64,000 nucleotides of DNA from Myxococcales bacterium (GTDB lineage Bacteria; Myxococcota_A; Bradymonadia; REDH01). Position numbers and translations under genes: made by a program. Each line of letters starts with the position of its first letter. Within the stretch, counting starts at the first letter, position 1. The stretch is from the NCBI GenBank assembly GCA_020633625.1, contig JACKDJ010000021.1, forward strand, positions 1 through 64,000. Reading direction: 5' to 3'. Below the pieces are notes generated by a model that ran no database searches, was not told the DNA's origin, and saw nothing but the letters and a program-made list of their open reading frames with translations. Below are positions 52,041 to 61,926 of the stretch, piece by piece.

Positions 52041-52799
52041 TCAAGGGAGCTCGCTGTCCGAGCTCGACGCCTCCGGCCTCGGTCGCCGCCGCCGAAAGAT
52101 CGCCGACTGCGGGATCCCGTCTGTCCGGCGTCCCACCCGGCGCCGTAGCTCGTCTGGATCCAGCGGCCGGTCGAGCTCCTCGTCGTCCCACCCGAATCGT
52201 GGGCTCGTCGATGACACCGCCCTCTGCGAGCCCGAGAGTTGAGTCCGGGGATCGCGAGCCAGCTCGGCGGCGCGCGCCTCCGGATCGAACACCGCCCCGT
52301 AGATCGCCTCCAGCTCGGAGCGCGTGCCGCGGGGTGGGCGCGATGAGCCAAGGAAGTCCGCGAGCGCCGCGTCCAGCCGGTCGTCTGGCACGACGTCCGT
52401 CGCATCTGCGGTCGCTGTCGGACTCGACTGCGACGTGCTGACGCCGGCGCGCGGTCGGTCATGCCCCCGCCGATGCGCCGCAGCACGAGCAAGCCGCGCC
52501 GGACGACGCGAAGGCGAGTCGTCGCAACCGGTCTTCCCGTCCGGGGGGCAGGAGGCCCGCTGCGTTGGCAGCCCACTGTTGCACACAGCGTCGACGTTCT
52601 CGGACAACGACCGTGGGGTGATCGACGACGGCGACACCGCAGACGGCGAGTCGAGGAACGAGCACGCACCGAGGTCCGTCAGCTCGAACGCTCCCGATTC
52701 AGAGAAGGCCCCGCGGTTCCTGGAGTCTGGTTCGTCGGGCATCGTCGGGCTTCTAACTGCCGCCGCCGCGCGCGGAGTCTTACTCGCGCGCCGCGTCAT
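52041..52799 (-). CDS. Hypothetical, largely disordered protein
   Basis: An open frame of 252 residues from ATG 52799, or 233 from ATG 52742. Low-complexity Ser/Pro/Arg-rich first half; the C-terminal part is more ordered (DDRLDAALADFLGSSRPPRG, FGWDDEELDRPLDPDELRRR, VGRRTDGIPQSAIFRRRR). No family recognised. A promoter-like -10 (TAAAAT) overlaps ATG 52799, so the downstream start is likelier. Gene status rests mostly on codon usage in the second half, so moderate confidence only. Confidence 0.5.
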   Translation of the reverse strand: MTRRASKTPRAAAAVRSPTMPDEPDSRNRGAFSESGAFELTDLGACSFLDSPSAVSPSSITPRSLSENVDAVCNSGLPTQRASCPPDGKTGCDDSPSRRPARLARAAAHRRGHDRPRAGVSTSQSSPTATADATDVVPDDRLDAALADFLGSSRPPRGTRSELEAIYGAVFDPEARAAELARDPRTQLSGSQRAVSSTSPRFGWDDEELDRPLDPDELRRRVGRRTDGIPQSAIFRRRRPRPEASSSDSELP

Positions 52800-52825
52800 T
52801 TTAGTGTGGTTTTGACGGAGCGCAA
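52798..52825 (-). promoter_or_regulatory. Promoter-like element overlapping the 5' end of the disordered-protein gene
   Basis: Minus strand: TTGCGC (52825-52820), 16-nt spacer, TAAAAT (52803-52798; 5 of 6). The -10 box overlaps the ATG at 52799, so a transcript from here would begin past that codon and translation would start at 52742. Confidence 0.4.
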
Positions 52826-52878
52826 CGGACGGCGAGTACGTCGGCGACCATGCGCGCCGCACGCACACACGCCCACGC

Positions 52879-55800
52879 TCACGGCCGAAACGCCTCTCGT
52901 CCGCTCGCGCCCGCGACGACATCCTCGACCTCGTGGCGCAACGGCACCGTGGCGTTCGCCAGCCACAGCCGAGCCTGATCGTCGAAGTGCGGCGACGCCA
53001 CAACCCCAGACTGGCCGCCCGGGATGATGTTCCTCCCCGTGACCTGTCCGCGGCGCAGCTCGATCACCATTCGCATCACCGGGCCGTCGCGGTAGTCGAA
53101 GTCCACCCCAGACAGCTCGGGCACCGCCGCGTCCACGGCGTAGGCGTCCCCAGGCCGCGGGAACCCGACGATGCCTCGGCGCGGATCCCCAGACGCCAGC
53201 CCCTCCGCCAGCGGAATGCGGGCTGTCGTGATGCTGAAGTCGTCTGCGAGCAGCTCGATGATAGGGTTGCCCGCCGCGAACCCGAGGAGAATCGAGTCGA
53301 ACCGCACGCGGTGGCGAAGACCCCACAGCCAGCTCCGCATGTCGTCGGTCCCGAACCCGCCGCCATCGCCCGACCGAGGGGCGCGAAGCTGGTTCAGCGC
53401 CACCTCCAGCGCAGCCACCATGATCTCGTCCGAGCGCTCGACGACGTCGGTACCGAGGTCGTCGAAGAAGACGGACTCGAGCGTAGCCGGGTCCCACGAA
53501 CGGAGGCCACCCGGGTTGTCGCCGCCTCGCCCCTCCAGCATCCGAGCCAGCGACGTGACGATCCGCGCCCTCCCGAGCTCCGCCGGCTGGAACACGAAGT
53601 CGACGCTCTCGTCGTCGAAGACGCCCCGAACGAAAGCGCGGAACCAAGCGTTGAAGATCATAGTCGCGACCGCGTCGGTCCGCTCCTCCGCCGAGGGCTG
53701 CGCGTAGAACGTCTCGACCCCGGACGCGGCGTCCGAGCCTCGCGCCACCCACGCCGCGATTCGCTGGCGCGCCTCGGCGAGCGCGGCCGCGTCTGCCTGC
53801 CACAGCGTGGCGAGCCGCCCGTCGGAGTCGCTCACGGAGCCCGCACCCGCCGCCTCCTCTGCGTGCTCGAGCGCGGCGACCAGATAGGGACCAAAGAGCT
53901 GACCGAGCCGCGAAGCGTGGTCTCCCTGAAGCTCGGACATCGCGTCGGGCGTGGCGGACCCGTCCGCGACGAGCTCCGCCAGGCGACGCGTGATCGTGTC
54001 CGCACGCGCGCCGATCGACCACGGTCCACCGATGTAGTGCGGGTCGTTCGCGAGGTCGCCATCGAGCGACCAACCCGCGGGATCGTTGTTCGCGTTCGCG
54101 ACGAATCCGGACGCAGGTTCGATGGACGTCGGCCACTCGGAGAACGGGACGAGGCATCGGTACGGGTCAGGGTCCCCCTCGACTGGTCTGCCTGCGGCGT
54201 CGGACGGCACCGTGAACCCCCCGAAACGGGTCCCGTCGAGGACGCGCGTGGGGTCGGCGCCGAGCTCCCAACCGCCGCCCGCAGCGCGAGGGAGATACCC
54301 GCGACACGGCGTCGCCGTGTAGCTCGTCAGCGCCACACGCCCGTCGACGTCGGCGGCGCCGAGATTCTGGGCATAGCCGACGAATCCACGCGTCGCTGCG
54401 ACGAACTCGTCGACGTTCTCGGCGCTGCCGAGCGCGTCTACCGACGAGATCAGGTCGCCGATGTCGAACCCGGTGAAGTCCATCGACACGGCCGTCACGT
54501 CGCCGTCGCCGTCGGTGTCGCGGGGCGAGATCCAGTCGCCGAGCCCTGGAAAGACGGCGCCCTCGGCGTCGCTGCTCGACGCGTCGCCCTCGATGTCGAT
54601 CAGCCAGCGGCCGTCGAAGGTGGTCCAGCGCGGCGCGGTCCTCTCGGCGGCCGGCCGTCCGAGCGTACCCGCCACGCGATACACCTCGTCGTGCCGCTCG
54701 ACCGCGCGCCACTCGCCGTTGAACCAGGTCGCATCAGGGAGTCCATCACTGCCGAGCCGCACTCGCTCCGCGTAGTAGTCCGTCACGTCGGCACGCGGGT
54801 ACGTCTGCGACCATGCGACGCTGCCGTTCGTGCCGACCCCGATCAGCGGAAACCCGGGCAAGAAGAGGCCGGTCTGGTGACGCGAACCCTCGCCGAACAC
54901 CCGGTCGTCAATCCCGAGCTGGATGAAGATCGGCGGGATGCCGAGCGAGAGGTGGCCGTCGCCGGCAAGGAGCGCCGCGCGGCTCGTCGCCCCCGACGCG
55001 GCGACCGCCCAGACGTTCGACCCGTGATCGCCGCTGGGCCCGAAGCGGTGGCGAGCACGCCAGCGCCTGTCGCGGTCCCGTGCTCGCTCGCGCAGCCCGT
55101 CGGGGATGTGCAGCGCACCCGCCGTGGCGAGCGCCGCTGGGACGCCGAGCCCCTTCGCGCCGGCCGATCCGGCGGCGACGACGGGGAAGAGCGGCTGAAT
55201 CGGCCCCCAGACATCGGCGATCAGCGCGTCGCGCCGGGAGGCGCCTCCCGGCAGCCCGTCGTAGGCCGACGCGACCTGGGCGGCGACGTCGTCGCGGACC
55301 AGGTCCGTGAAGGTGTGCGACGACGTGAAGACGACGAACGCCGCGAAGCCCGCGACGCTGCGCGGCGTTGCGGGCACCAGCACGGACGTCGCGTCCGCCA
55401 CCCCGAGCAGCGGGCCCACGAGCGAGAGCTCCGTCGGCGGCTCCTCGTCGCCGGCTCGCAGCGCGTCGACCCACGCGTTGATACCGTCCGCATACGCTTG
55501 CAGGACGGCCATGCTCTCCGGTGACGCCGCCGCGAGGATCCGGTCGGCGACGTATGCCATGCCGGTCCCTCGCGACTCGACGTCGGCGTCGAGCGTCAGG
55601 TCTCCCATCAGCTCCGACAGGGTCCCGAGCGCAAGGCGGCTGCCCAACTCGAACTCGAAGTAGCGGTCGCGCGCGACGAGGTAGCCCTCCACACGCACGG
55701 CATCAAGCGGATCCGCGGCGTAGATGTGCGGGATGTCCGCCTCGGTACGCACGACCTGGACGACGTCGGAGAGCCCCGGGAGGCGGCGCTCGTCGGTCTG

Positions 55801-55995
55801 AGCGACGCCGAGGATCGCGGCGGCCGCCGCGTCGCGGTCGAACTCCGCGGGGGCAGCCGCGTCCGTGGCGTCCCCCAACCCGCTACCGTCGACACCCAGG
55901 TCGGGCCCCGCGTCGTCCGTTGTGTGATGACCGTCACCGCCGCACGCCAGCGCGAGCGTCGAGGCGACAGAAAGTGTGAACAGTGCCCGTCTCAT
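52879..55995 (-). CDS. Penicillin-acylase-family (Ntn hydrolase) lipoprotein
   Basis: 1038 residues. Lipobox LALAC (Cys18) then GGDGHH. The alpha-chain part has LPGLSDVVQVVRTEADIPHI and VARDRYFEFELGSRLALGTL. The beta chain should begin at Ser326 in GPSGDHGSNVWAVAASGATS, the autocatalytic N-terminal nucleophile of the family; DGHLSLGIPPIFIQL and GVGTNGSVAWSQTYPRADVT follow. It probably hydrolyses amides such as acyl-homoserine lactones or N-acyl compounds at the cell surface; substrate unknown. It is larger than usual (family about 750-850) through C-terminal insertions. Confidence 0.92.
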   Translation of the reverse strand: MRRALFTLSVASTLALACGGDGHHTTDDAGPDLGVDGSGLGDATDAAAPAEFDRDAAAAAILGVAQTDERRLPGLSDVVQVVRTEADIPHIYAADPLDAVRVEGYLVARDRYFEFELGSRLALGTLSELMGDLTLDADVESRGTGMAYVADRILAAASPESMAVLQAYADGINAWVDALRAGDEEPPTELSLVGPLLGVADATSVLVPATPRSVAGFAAFVVFTSSHTFTDLVRDDVAAQVASAYDGLPGGASRRDALIADVWGPIQPLFPVVAAGSAGAKGLGVPAALATAGALHIPDGLRERARDRDRRWRARHRFGPSGDHGSNVWAVAASGATSRAALLAGDGHLSLGIPPIFIQLGIDDRVFGEGSRHQTGLFLPGFPLIGVGTNGSVAWSQTYPRADVTDYYAERVRLGSDGLPDATWFNGEWRAVERHDEVYRVAGTLGRPAAERTAPRWTTFDGRWLIDIEGDASSSDAEGAVFPGLGDWISPRDTDGDGDVTAVSMDFTGFDIGDLISSVDALGSAENVDEFVAATRGFVGYAQNLGAADVDGRVALTSYTATPCRGYLPRAAGGGWELGADPTRVLDGTRFGGFTVPSDAAGRPVEGDPDPYRCLVPFSEWPTSIEPASGFVANANNDPAGWSLDGDLANDPHYIGGPWSIGARADTITRRLAELVADGSATPDAMSELQGDHASRLGQLFGPYLVAALEHAEEAAGAGSVSDSDGRLATLWQADAAALAEARQRIAAWVARGSDAASGVETFYAQPSAEERTDAVATMIFNAWFRAFVRGVFDDESVDFVFQPAELGRARIVTSLARMLEGRGGDNPGGLRSWDPATLESVFFDDLGTDVVERSDEIMVAALEVALNQLRAPRSGDGGGFGTDDMRSWLWGLRHRVRFDSILLGFAAGNPIIELLADDFSITTARIPLAEGLASGDPRRGIVGFPRPGDAYAVDAAVPELSGVDFDYRDGPVMRMVIELRRGQVTGRNIIPGGQSGVVASPHFDDQARLWLANATVPLRHEVEDVVAGASGREAFRP

Positions 55996-56054
55996 CGTGG
56001 TACCTAGCGGGTGTCGTCTGAGGACTCCCCGTCACTATCCGGTCCCGCTCACGC

Positions 56055-57101
56055 ATGCCAGCGCCCGCCCCCGAGCGCGCCACCGCGCACGCGACGATGC
56101 TCGCGAATCGCGTCGCGAAGAACGCGCGACATCGGCGACGCTGGGCCCGACGCGCCGGCACCGACGCCTACCGTCTTTACGACCACGACATCCCAGAGAT
56201 ACCGCTCGCCATCGACGTCTACGGCCAGTACGCGGTCGTCTACGACGCGCGACGCGACGACGAGCGCGACGCGGGCGACGCGGACCTGGACGATGCGGAC
56301 CAGGACGAGGCCGCAGCCGCGCAGAACGGTTCGGACCCATGGATCGAGGCGATGGTCGGCGCCGTCGTCGGTGGCGCCGACCTGTTGCCGGGCGCGGTCG
56401 TCGTGAAGACGCGCCGGCGCCAGCGGGGAGCCGACCAGTACGAGCGAGGCGCCGCCGGGATCCCGGTCGTCGTCAGCGAGGCCGGACTCCGCTTCCACGT
56501 GGATCTCGGCCCCTACCTCGACACCGGCCTCTTCCTCGACCATCGGCCGCTGCGCACGCGGTTCGGGCGCGAGGCGGCCGGCCGTCGCACCCTGAACCTC
56601 TTCGCCTACACCGGCGCGTTCTCCGTGCACGCAGCGGCGGGCGGCGCCGCACACACCACAACCGTCGACCTCTCGCGCACATACCTCGACTGGTTCGGCG
56701 AGAACCTCGTGCTGAACGGCCTCGACGGGCCACGCCACGAGCGGATCCGGGCGGACTCCTTCGACGCTCTCCGCGAGCTCGCTGCGGCACGCGAGCGCTT
56801 CGACCTGATCGTCGTCGACCCGCCGACGTTCTCGAACTCGAAGCGGATGTCTGGGACGTTCGACGTGCAGCGAGACCACACCGCGCTCCTGCGGCTCGTG
56901 CTCTCCGTGGCGGCGCCCGGCGCGACAGTCTACTTCTCTACGAATCGGCGGAAGTTCTCGCTCGACTCCGCGGTCGAGGAGCTCGCCCGCGTCGACGAGA
57001 TCACGGCCGCCACGATCGACGAGGACTTCTCTCAGCGACGCCCGCATCGCTGCTGGCGGCTGCTCCCGCGAGTCGGTGACGCGATCGCCGACTTCCTCTA
57101 G
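56055..57101 (+). CDS. rlmK: RlmK-like 23S rRNA methyltransferase
   Basis: 348 residues matching the C-terminal RlmK half of E. coli RlmKL without the THUMP/RlmL part: MLANRVAKNARHRRRWARRA and YDHDIPEIPLAIDVYG, YLDTGLFLDHRPLRTRFG, LNLFAYTGAFSVHAAAGGAA, TTVDLSRTYLDWFGENLVLN and the catalytic-loop DLIVVDPPTFSNSKRM, ending RRPHRCWRLL. In E. coli this domain makes m7G2069. An insertion of acidic residues (about 70-90) is not typical. Divergent from the acylase gene. Confidence 0.9.
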   Translation: MPAPAPERATAHATMLANRVAKNARHRRRWARRAGTDAYRLYDHDIPEIPLAIDVYGQYAVVYDARRDDERDAGDADLDDADQDEAAAAQNGSDPWIEAMVGAVVGGADLLPGAVVVKTRRRQRGADQYERGAAGIPVVVSEAGLRFHVDLGPYLDTGLFLDHRPLRTRFGREAAGRRTLNLFAYTGAFSVHAAAGGAAHTTTVDLSRTYLDWFGENLVLNGLDGPRHERIRADSFDALRELAAARERFDLIVVDPPTFSNSKRMSGTFDVQRDHTALLRLVLSVAAPGATVYFSTNRRKFSLDSAVEELARVDEITAATIDEDFSQRRPHRCWRLLPRVGDAIADFL

Positions 57102-57167
57102 CACGGCGGCGCGCGCGACCTCCGCAAGGATCGCCCACCGCTCCGCCCGCCCTGCCCCTACCCGACC

Positions 57168-57686
57168 ATGCATCACCGAAAGCGCGTCGCCGTCATCTCA
57201 ACGGGCGGAACCATCGAGAAGACCTACGACGAGCTCTCCGGGGTGCTGGCCAACCACGTCAGCGTCCTGGACGTGATGCTCGCGGCGCTCGTCCTCGAGG
57301 GCGTCGAGGTCGAGCGCATCGCGCTCATGAAGAAGGACAGCCTCGACATGGACGACGCGGACCACGAGCTGATCGCGCAGACGGCTCATGCCGCGGCGGC
57401 GACGCACGACGGCGTCGTCGTCGTTCACGGCACGGATCGCCTGCACATCAGCGGCGAGCGGACCTTCGCGCGAGGCCCGTGCGCCGCCCCGATCGTGTTC
57501 ACCGGGGCGATGCGCCCCTATGAGCTCCGCAACACCGACGCGACCCAGAACCTGACCGAGGCGCTGTTCGCCGTCCAGGTGCTCCCGGCGGGCGTCTACG
57601 CCGTGCTCCACAACCGCGTCCTACAGTTCCCTGGAGTCCGCAAGGACCGCGACCGCGGGACGTTCGTCGACGCCGCCGACGGCTGA
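57168..57686 (+). CDS. Short asparaginase-like protein (N-terminal domain only)
   Basis: 172 residues, half the length of L-asparaginases. The N-terminal-domain motifs are intact: VAVISTGGTIEKTYDELSG (nucleophile Thr), VVVVHGTDRLHISGERTF (Thr-Asp pair) and IVFTGAMRPYELRNTDATQN. The small C-terminal domain that completes the active site is absent. Such short members occur as a separate family group, so it is not necessarily truncated. Activity uncertain. Confidence 0.85.
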   Translation: MHHRKRVAVISTGGTIEKTYDELSGVLANHVSVLDVMLAALVLEGVEVERIALMKKDSLDMDDADHELIAQTAHAAAATHDGVVVVHGTDRLHISGERTFARGPCAAPIVFTGAMRPYELRNTDATQNLTEALFAVQVLPAGVYAVLHNRVLQFPGVRKDRDRGTFVDAADG

Positions 57687-57749
57687 CCGCGGGTCGGGCG
57701 CCACACACGAGGGCTGGACCCACGGGTCGGACCAGCGCGCGCAGACGCC

Positions 57750-58589
57750 TCAGTAGAAGCGCTCGACCCGGGCCGGTCGCGGGGTCGGTCGGTTGCCGAT
57801 CAACCGACGCGCGCTCAGCGCCACGTCGTGAGCGAGGCTGCGATCGGCATACCGGATGTTGTGGCCGCCGGGAGGCGTGTCGAACTGCCCCTCGCGAACC
57901 ACCGGGAACCCGCCAGAGTGCTGATCCGCGCGCCCCCGCTGCGTGTCGAGGACGAACTCTACGAGCGCGGTGGCGACCATCTTGAGGCTCTTCACGACGA
58001 GCGTCGTCTCCGTGTCGTCTTCTTCGAGCTCTGGGTAGACGCGCGCGAGCACCGGCCCGGTGTCGACGCCGGCGTCGAGGCGGTGGAGTGTCGCGCCGAT
58101 CCGGTCGTAGTCGCCGTTCAAGAGCGGCCAGAACAGCGTGTGCTCCCCGCGATAGTCAGGCGCGAGGCCGAGATGGATGTTGAGAGCGATCGGAGCGATC
58201 CCGAACAGCGCCGGCTTCAGAATCGGGGCGCCCGACACAATGAGGACGTCCGGCGCCATCGCGCGCACCGCCTCCAGTGTCGCGTCGGAGTGCAGCTCGC
58301 CTCGAGGTACGCGGAGGGGCTCGATTGGCAGCGGCGCGATTCCGTGGGGGAAGAGCACGCGACCGAGCCGGTCGTCCATTCGGCGGTAGTAGTCGTCGTA
58401 CCACCGGGCCTGCAGGACGCGCATCACCTTGGTCATCAGCGGCTTGTTCGCTCTTGGCTTCGCGGGTCGGCCGGATGTCTCCGCGTTGGGCAAGACCTGT
58501 ACAAGCCCGACCGGCTCCCAGCGCTGCGACACACGCTGCAGCACGTAGCGATCAATGGGCTTGAAGTAGCTGAGGAAGACGATGCGCAA
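57750..58589 (-). CDS. Formyltransferase-family protein (methionyl-tRNA/sugar N-formyltransferase-like)
   Basis: 279 residues with the formyltransferase core: APDVLIVSGAPILKPALFGI, PIALNIHLGLAPDYRG (catalytic Asn-x-His), and HRLDAGVDTGPVLARV (catalytic Asp). It lacks the methionyl-tRNA C-terminal domain, so it resembles N-formyltransferases acting on nucleotide amino-sugars or ornithine. Substrate unknown. Stands alone between the asparaginase and the divergent Kazal gene. Confidence 0.85.
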   Translation of the reverse strand: MRIVFLSYFKPIDRYVLQRVSQRWEPVGLVQVLPNAETSGRPAKPRANKPLMTKVMRVLQARWYDDYYRRMDDRLGRVLFPHGIAPLPIEPLRVPRGELHSDATLEAVRAMAPDVLIVSGAPILKPALFGIAPIALNIHLGLAPDYRGEHTLFWPLLNGDYDRIGATLHRLDAGVDTGPVLARVYPELEEDDTETTLVVKSLKMVATALVEFVLDTQRGRADQHSGGFPVVREGQFDTPPGGHNIRYADRSLAHDVALSARRLIGNRPTPRPARVERFY

Positions 58590-58827
58590 GGCCGCAGCTC
58601 GCTATCATGTTGGCCGCGGAGAACGCCGGACCGGTTGCCAGTATAGCCATCGAAGCCTCGGGCGCGACTTCCCGGCGCGCCCCGCCGGGGCCGACCTGGT
58701 CTCAGGGCTGGACGGTCGCCGGGCACCACGTCGCCGGCGCCTCGTGCCGCTGGCGCGGGCTGCGGGCTTCCGCTACGGGGCAACGCTGACGCGCGTAGTC
58801 GCGCGGGTCCTGAATCGCGGAGTCGAG

Positions 58828-59226
58828 ATGATGAGTGCCCGGTCGGTGTTCGCCCTGCTCCTGCTCACCGCCTCTGCTGCGTGCGGCGGGCGACACGGCG
58901 CGGGCGACGGCGCGACGCAGCACAGCGCGCTGGAGGCCGAAGCCACACCGCTCCAGATGCAGGTCTGCAGCTCGAACGCCGACTGCGGCGCTGCCGAGCT
59001 GTGCATGTTCACCGAGGGTTCGTGCGGGGAGGACGGCCAGGTTGGCGCGTGCTACGCCGTCCCCGAGATGTGCACCATGGACTACCGGCCCGTCTGTGGG
59101 TGCGACGGCGTCACCTACGGCAACGCGTGTGGCGCCCACGCCGCTGCGACGTCGGTCCGCACGGCGGGACAGACCTGCGACGGCGAGTCCCTGTTCGACG
59201 AGCTCGTTCCAGACGAACCCAACTGA
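58828..59226 (+). CDS. Kazal-type protease inhibitor lipoprotein
   Basis: 132 residues from ATG 58828 (GGAG ribosome site; ATG 58831 also possible). Lipobox SAAC then GGRHGAG. A cysteine-rich segment (CSSNADCGAAELCMFTEGSC) leads into a Kazal domain: MDYRPVCGCDGVTYGNAC and then AAATSVRTAGQTC. It is inferred to inhibit serine proteases at the cell surface. Frame upstream to 58582 is spurious. Confidence 0.9.
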   Translation: MMSARSVFALLLLTASAACGGRHGAGDGATQHSALEAEATPLQMQVCSSNADCGAAELCMFTEGSCGEDGQVGACYAVPEMCTMDYRPVCGCDGVTYGNACGAHAAATSVRTAGQTCDGESLFDELVPDEPN

Positions 59227-59318
59227 GCCGACGCTGCGGCCGCGCGTGACAAGCACGGCCAGCCGAAGTATCGCGGCGCGCCACGGCCGACCGGCCCCGG
59301 CAAACCGTCCAAGCCCGA

Positions 59319-60773
59319 ATGCAGTTCAACTCGTTCACGTTCGGGGGGTTCCTTCTGATCGTGCTCGCGTTGAACGTCGCGCTACGCGACCGGCGCGCGC
59401 AGAACGCCATGCTGCTCGTCGCCAGCTACGTCTTCTACGGCTGGTGGAACTGGAAGCTGCTGACGCTGATCGCCGCCTCCACCGCGCTCGACTACGTGCT
59501 CGCGCGTCAGATGGTCGCGACCGACGCCACGCTGCCACCAACCGGCGAGACCGCCGAGGTGAACGCGCGGCGGAGGCGGATGCTGGTCCGAACGTCGGTT
59601 GGCGCCAACCTCGCCCTGCTCGGATTCTTCAAGTATTTCAACTTCTTCTGCGACAGCGCCGTCACAATGGCCCGCGGGCTGGGGCTGGACGTCGATCCGA
59701 TCGTCTTCGACATCCTGCTGCCCGTCGGCATCTCGTTCTACACGTTCCAGACCCTCAGCTACACCATCGACGTCTACCGCCGACAGCTCGAGCCGGCCGA
59801 GAGCCTGTTGGACTTCGCGCTGTTCGTCAGCTTCTTCCCGCAGCTCGTCGCCGGCCCGATCGAGCGCGCCTCGACGTTCCTTCCGCAGGTGCAGCGTCCG
59901 CGCATCCTGCGCGCTGGCGAGCTCGTCGCCGGCGTGCACTTGATCACGTGGGGCCTGTTCAAGAAGGTCGCGCTCGCCGACAACGCCGCCGTCTACGCAG
60001 ACGCCGCGTTCAACGACATGAGCCACGCCTCCGGGCTCGGGCTCGTGCTCGGCGCGCTCGCATTCACGCTGCAGATCTACTGCGACTTCTCCGCGTACTC
60101 CGACATCGCGCGCGGCTGCGCGAAGCTGCTCGGCTTCGAGCTGATGCTCAACTTCCGCCTCCCCTACTTTGCGCAGAGCCCCTCCGACTTCTGGCGCCGC
60201 TGGCACATATCGCTCTCGACCTGGCTGCGCGACTACCTCTACATCACGCTCGGCGGCAACCGCGGCTCCGCACTGATGACGTACCGGAACCTCACGCTGA
60301 CCATGTTGCTCGGCGGCCTGTGGCACGGCGCACGCTGGAACTATGTCCTTTGGGGTGCGTTTCACGGTCTAATCCTCGTGATCTACCGGATCGTCCCGTT
60401 CCTCCGCGACGACGTTCGCAAAAGCGATGGACTCGCGGGCGCGCTCAACCTCGCGTGGCGCATCCCGGTCATGTTCGCGCTGACGGTCATCGGCTGGGTG
60501 CTGTTCCGCGCCGAGACGTTTGACCAGATCCGCTACTGGTTCACACACGCGTCGCTGGAGCGTGGCCCCGGAGACGTGCGCACCGCGGCGGCGCTCGCCG
60601 TGATGTGGCTCCCGCTCGCCGCCGTCCAGACCGTTCAGCAGCTACGTGGCGACCTCCTGTGGACGACGCGGCTGCGCCCGGCGCTCCAGGTAGCCGTCCT
60701 CGCACTCCTCTGCGCGACCGCGCTGATCTTCGGACAGCGTGAAGCGTCCGAGTTCATCTACTTCCAGTTCTGA
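59319..60773 (+). CDS. MBOAT-family O-acyltransferase (AlgI-like)
   Basis: 484 residues, about 11 membrane helices. MBOAT motifs: NAMLLVASYVFYGWWNWKLL, LPVGISFYTFQTLSYTIDVY, SFFPQLVAGPIERASTFLPQ, LLNFRLPYFAQSPSDFWRRW-type loop, and the active-site GGLWHGARWNYVLWGAFHG (His336, His349). It moves acyl groups across the inner membrane onto an exported glycan, usually with a SGNH partner; that partner is the next gene (TGATG overlap). Confidence 0.93.
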   Translation: MQFNSFTFGGFLLIVLALNVALRDRRAQNAMLLVASYVFYGWWNWKLLTLIAASTALDYVLARQMVATDATLPPTGETAEVNARRRRMLVRTSVGANLALLGFFKYFNFFCDSAVTMARGLGLDVDPIVFDILLPVGISFYTFQTLSYTIDVYRRQLEPAESLLDFALFVSFFPQLVAGPIERASTFLPQVQRPRILRAGELVAGVHLITWGLFKKVALADNAAVYADAAFNDMSHASGLGLVLGALAFTLQIYCDFSAYSDIARGCAKLLGFELMLNFRLPYFAQSPSDFWRRWHISLSTWLRDYLYITLGGNRGSALMTYRNLTLTMLLGGLWHGARWNYVLWGAFHGLILVIYRIVPFLRDDVRKSDGLAGALNLAWRIPVMFALTVIGWVLFRAETFDQIRYWFTHASLERGPGDVRTAAALAVMWLPLAAVQTVQQLRGDLLWTTRLRPALQVAVLALLCATALIFGQREASEFIYFQF

Positions 60774-61819
60774 TGCGCCTCGTAACCGGCCTGACACAGC
60801 TCCCAGACGAGCAGGTAGACGACGCCCCGGCCGGGAGCGCCGTGAGGCTCGTGCTCGGCGTGGTCGTCGTGCTGAGCCTGGTCAACGCTGCGATCTGGTT
60901 CGGACTGGACGCCTCGCCGCGCAACCGAGGCTACGAGGTCGTTGCGCACAAGTGGGAGCTGGCCCGAGACGCGACCGCCCCGGTCGACCTCCTGCTGATC
61001 GGCGACTCCAGCTGCAACCAGGGGATCCGCCCCGAGGTGCTTGGCGAGGCGATCGGCGGCACGGCGCTGAACCTCTGCGCGATCGGGAGCGCGACCACCG
61101 CACACGACGCGTACCTGCTCGCCTACTACCTCGAGCACGTAGGCCGGCCGCGGGCGATCGTCGTCGTCCACACGTGGGACACTTGGCAGCGCGACGCGTC
61201 GAAGCTCCGCGCGATGCTGTGGAAGATCCCCGTCGGCTCTGCCGCCTGGGCGGGGCGTCGCCCGGAGCTCACGCTGTCGAGTCGCGAGCGGTTCAACGCA
61301 AACTTCGGCGGGCTGCTGCCGCTCTACTCGCAGCAGATCTCCGTCCGCGCGCTGCTGCGTTCGCCGCGCGGAGGCGAGCGAATCGAGTTCCTCCCGGGGG
61401 GATTCATGCCGATGGAGTCCCCGGGTAACACTGCGTGGCTCGAGGGCAACCTCTCGGAGCACGTGGCGCTCGTCGAGCACGAAGCGTTCACGGTCTCGGA
61501 GTGGAGCCGCTCCGGGATCGACGCGACGCTGGACCTCGCGGCCGCCGCCGGCGTCCCGGTCCTCCTCGCGTCCGCGCCGGCGTACGAGAGGCTCGCGGAG
61601 AACCCCAGCTTCCAAGCGTGGGAGGACGGGTACGAGGCCTTCTTGAACGAGCTCGCCGGGCGCGACGGAGTCAGCGTGCTGCTCGGCCGGCCCGTGCCGC
61701 TGCCCGCGGAGCAGCTCGAGAAGGTCGACCACCCGAACCCCGACGGCGCCGCGGTGTACTCGCGAGCTCTCGCCGACGCACTCCGGCACACGCCACTCGA
61801 GCCCGTCGCGCCTCGCTGA
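60773..61819 (+). CDS. SGNH-hydrolase-like acylation partner (AlgJ/X-like)
   Basis: 348 residues. One N-terminal membrane helix (RLVLGVVVVLSLVNAAIWFG) anchors a periplasmic SGNH fold: block I LLIGDSSCNQG (GDSS, 77-80) and the catalytic pair VDHPNPDGAAVYS (Asp319-His320). The start shares one base with the MBOAT stop, so the two form an acylation module: MBOAT exports the acyl group and this protein transfers it. Target glycan not identifiable here. Confidence 0.8.
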   Translation: MRLVTGLTQLPDEQVDDAPAGSAVRLVLGVVVVLSLVNAAIWFGLDASPRNRGYEVVAHKWELARDATAPVDLLLIGDSSCNQGIRPEVLGEAIGGTALNLCAIGSATTAHDAYLLAYYLEHVGRPRAIVVVHTWDTWQRDASKLRAMLWKIPVGSAAWAGRRPELTLSSRERFNANFGGLLPLYSQQISVRALLRSPRGGERIEFLPGGFMPMESPGNTAWLEGNLSEHVALVEHEAFTVSEWSRSGIDATLDLAAAAGVPVLLASAPAYERLAENPSFQAWEDGYEAFLNELAGRDGVSVLLGRPVPLPAEQLEKVDHPNPDGAAVYSRALADALRHTPLEPVAPR

Positions 61820-61926
61820 TCGCGCAGGAAGCGCGCCGACGAGCCCACGGCATCCTCGACCCGCCGTCGTGGTCGACATCGCCGTGCCGCTGACGCATAC
61901 TGCCGACGCCCGCCAGCAGCAGCACG

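Noticed and set aside
52933..55524. 863-codon plus-strand open frame opposite the penicillin acylase gene
   Set aside because: Arg-rich shadow of a well-supported Ntn-hydrolase gene; no recognisable domain.
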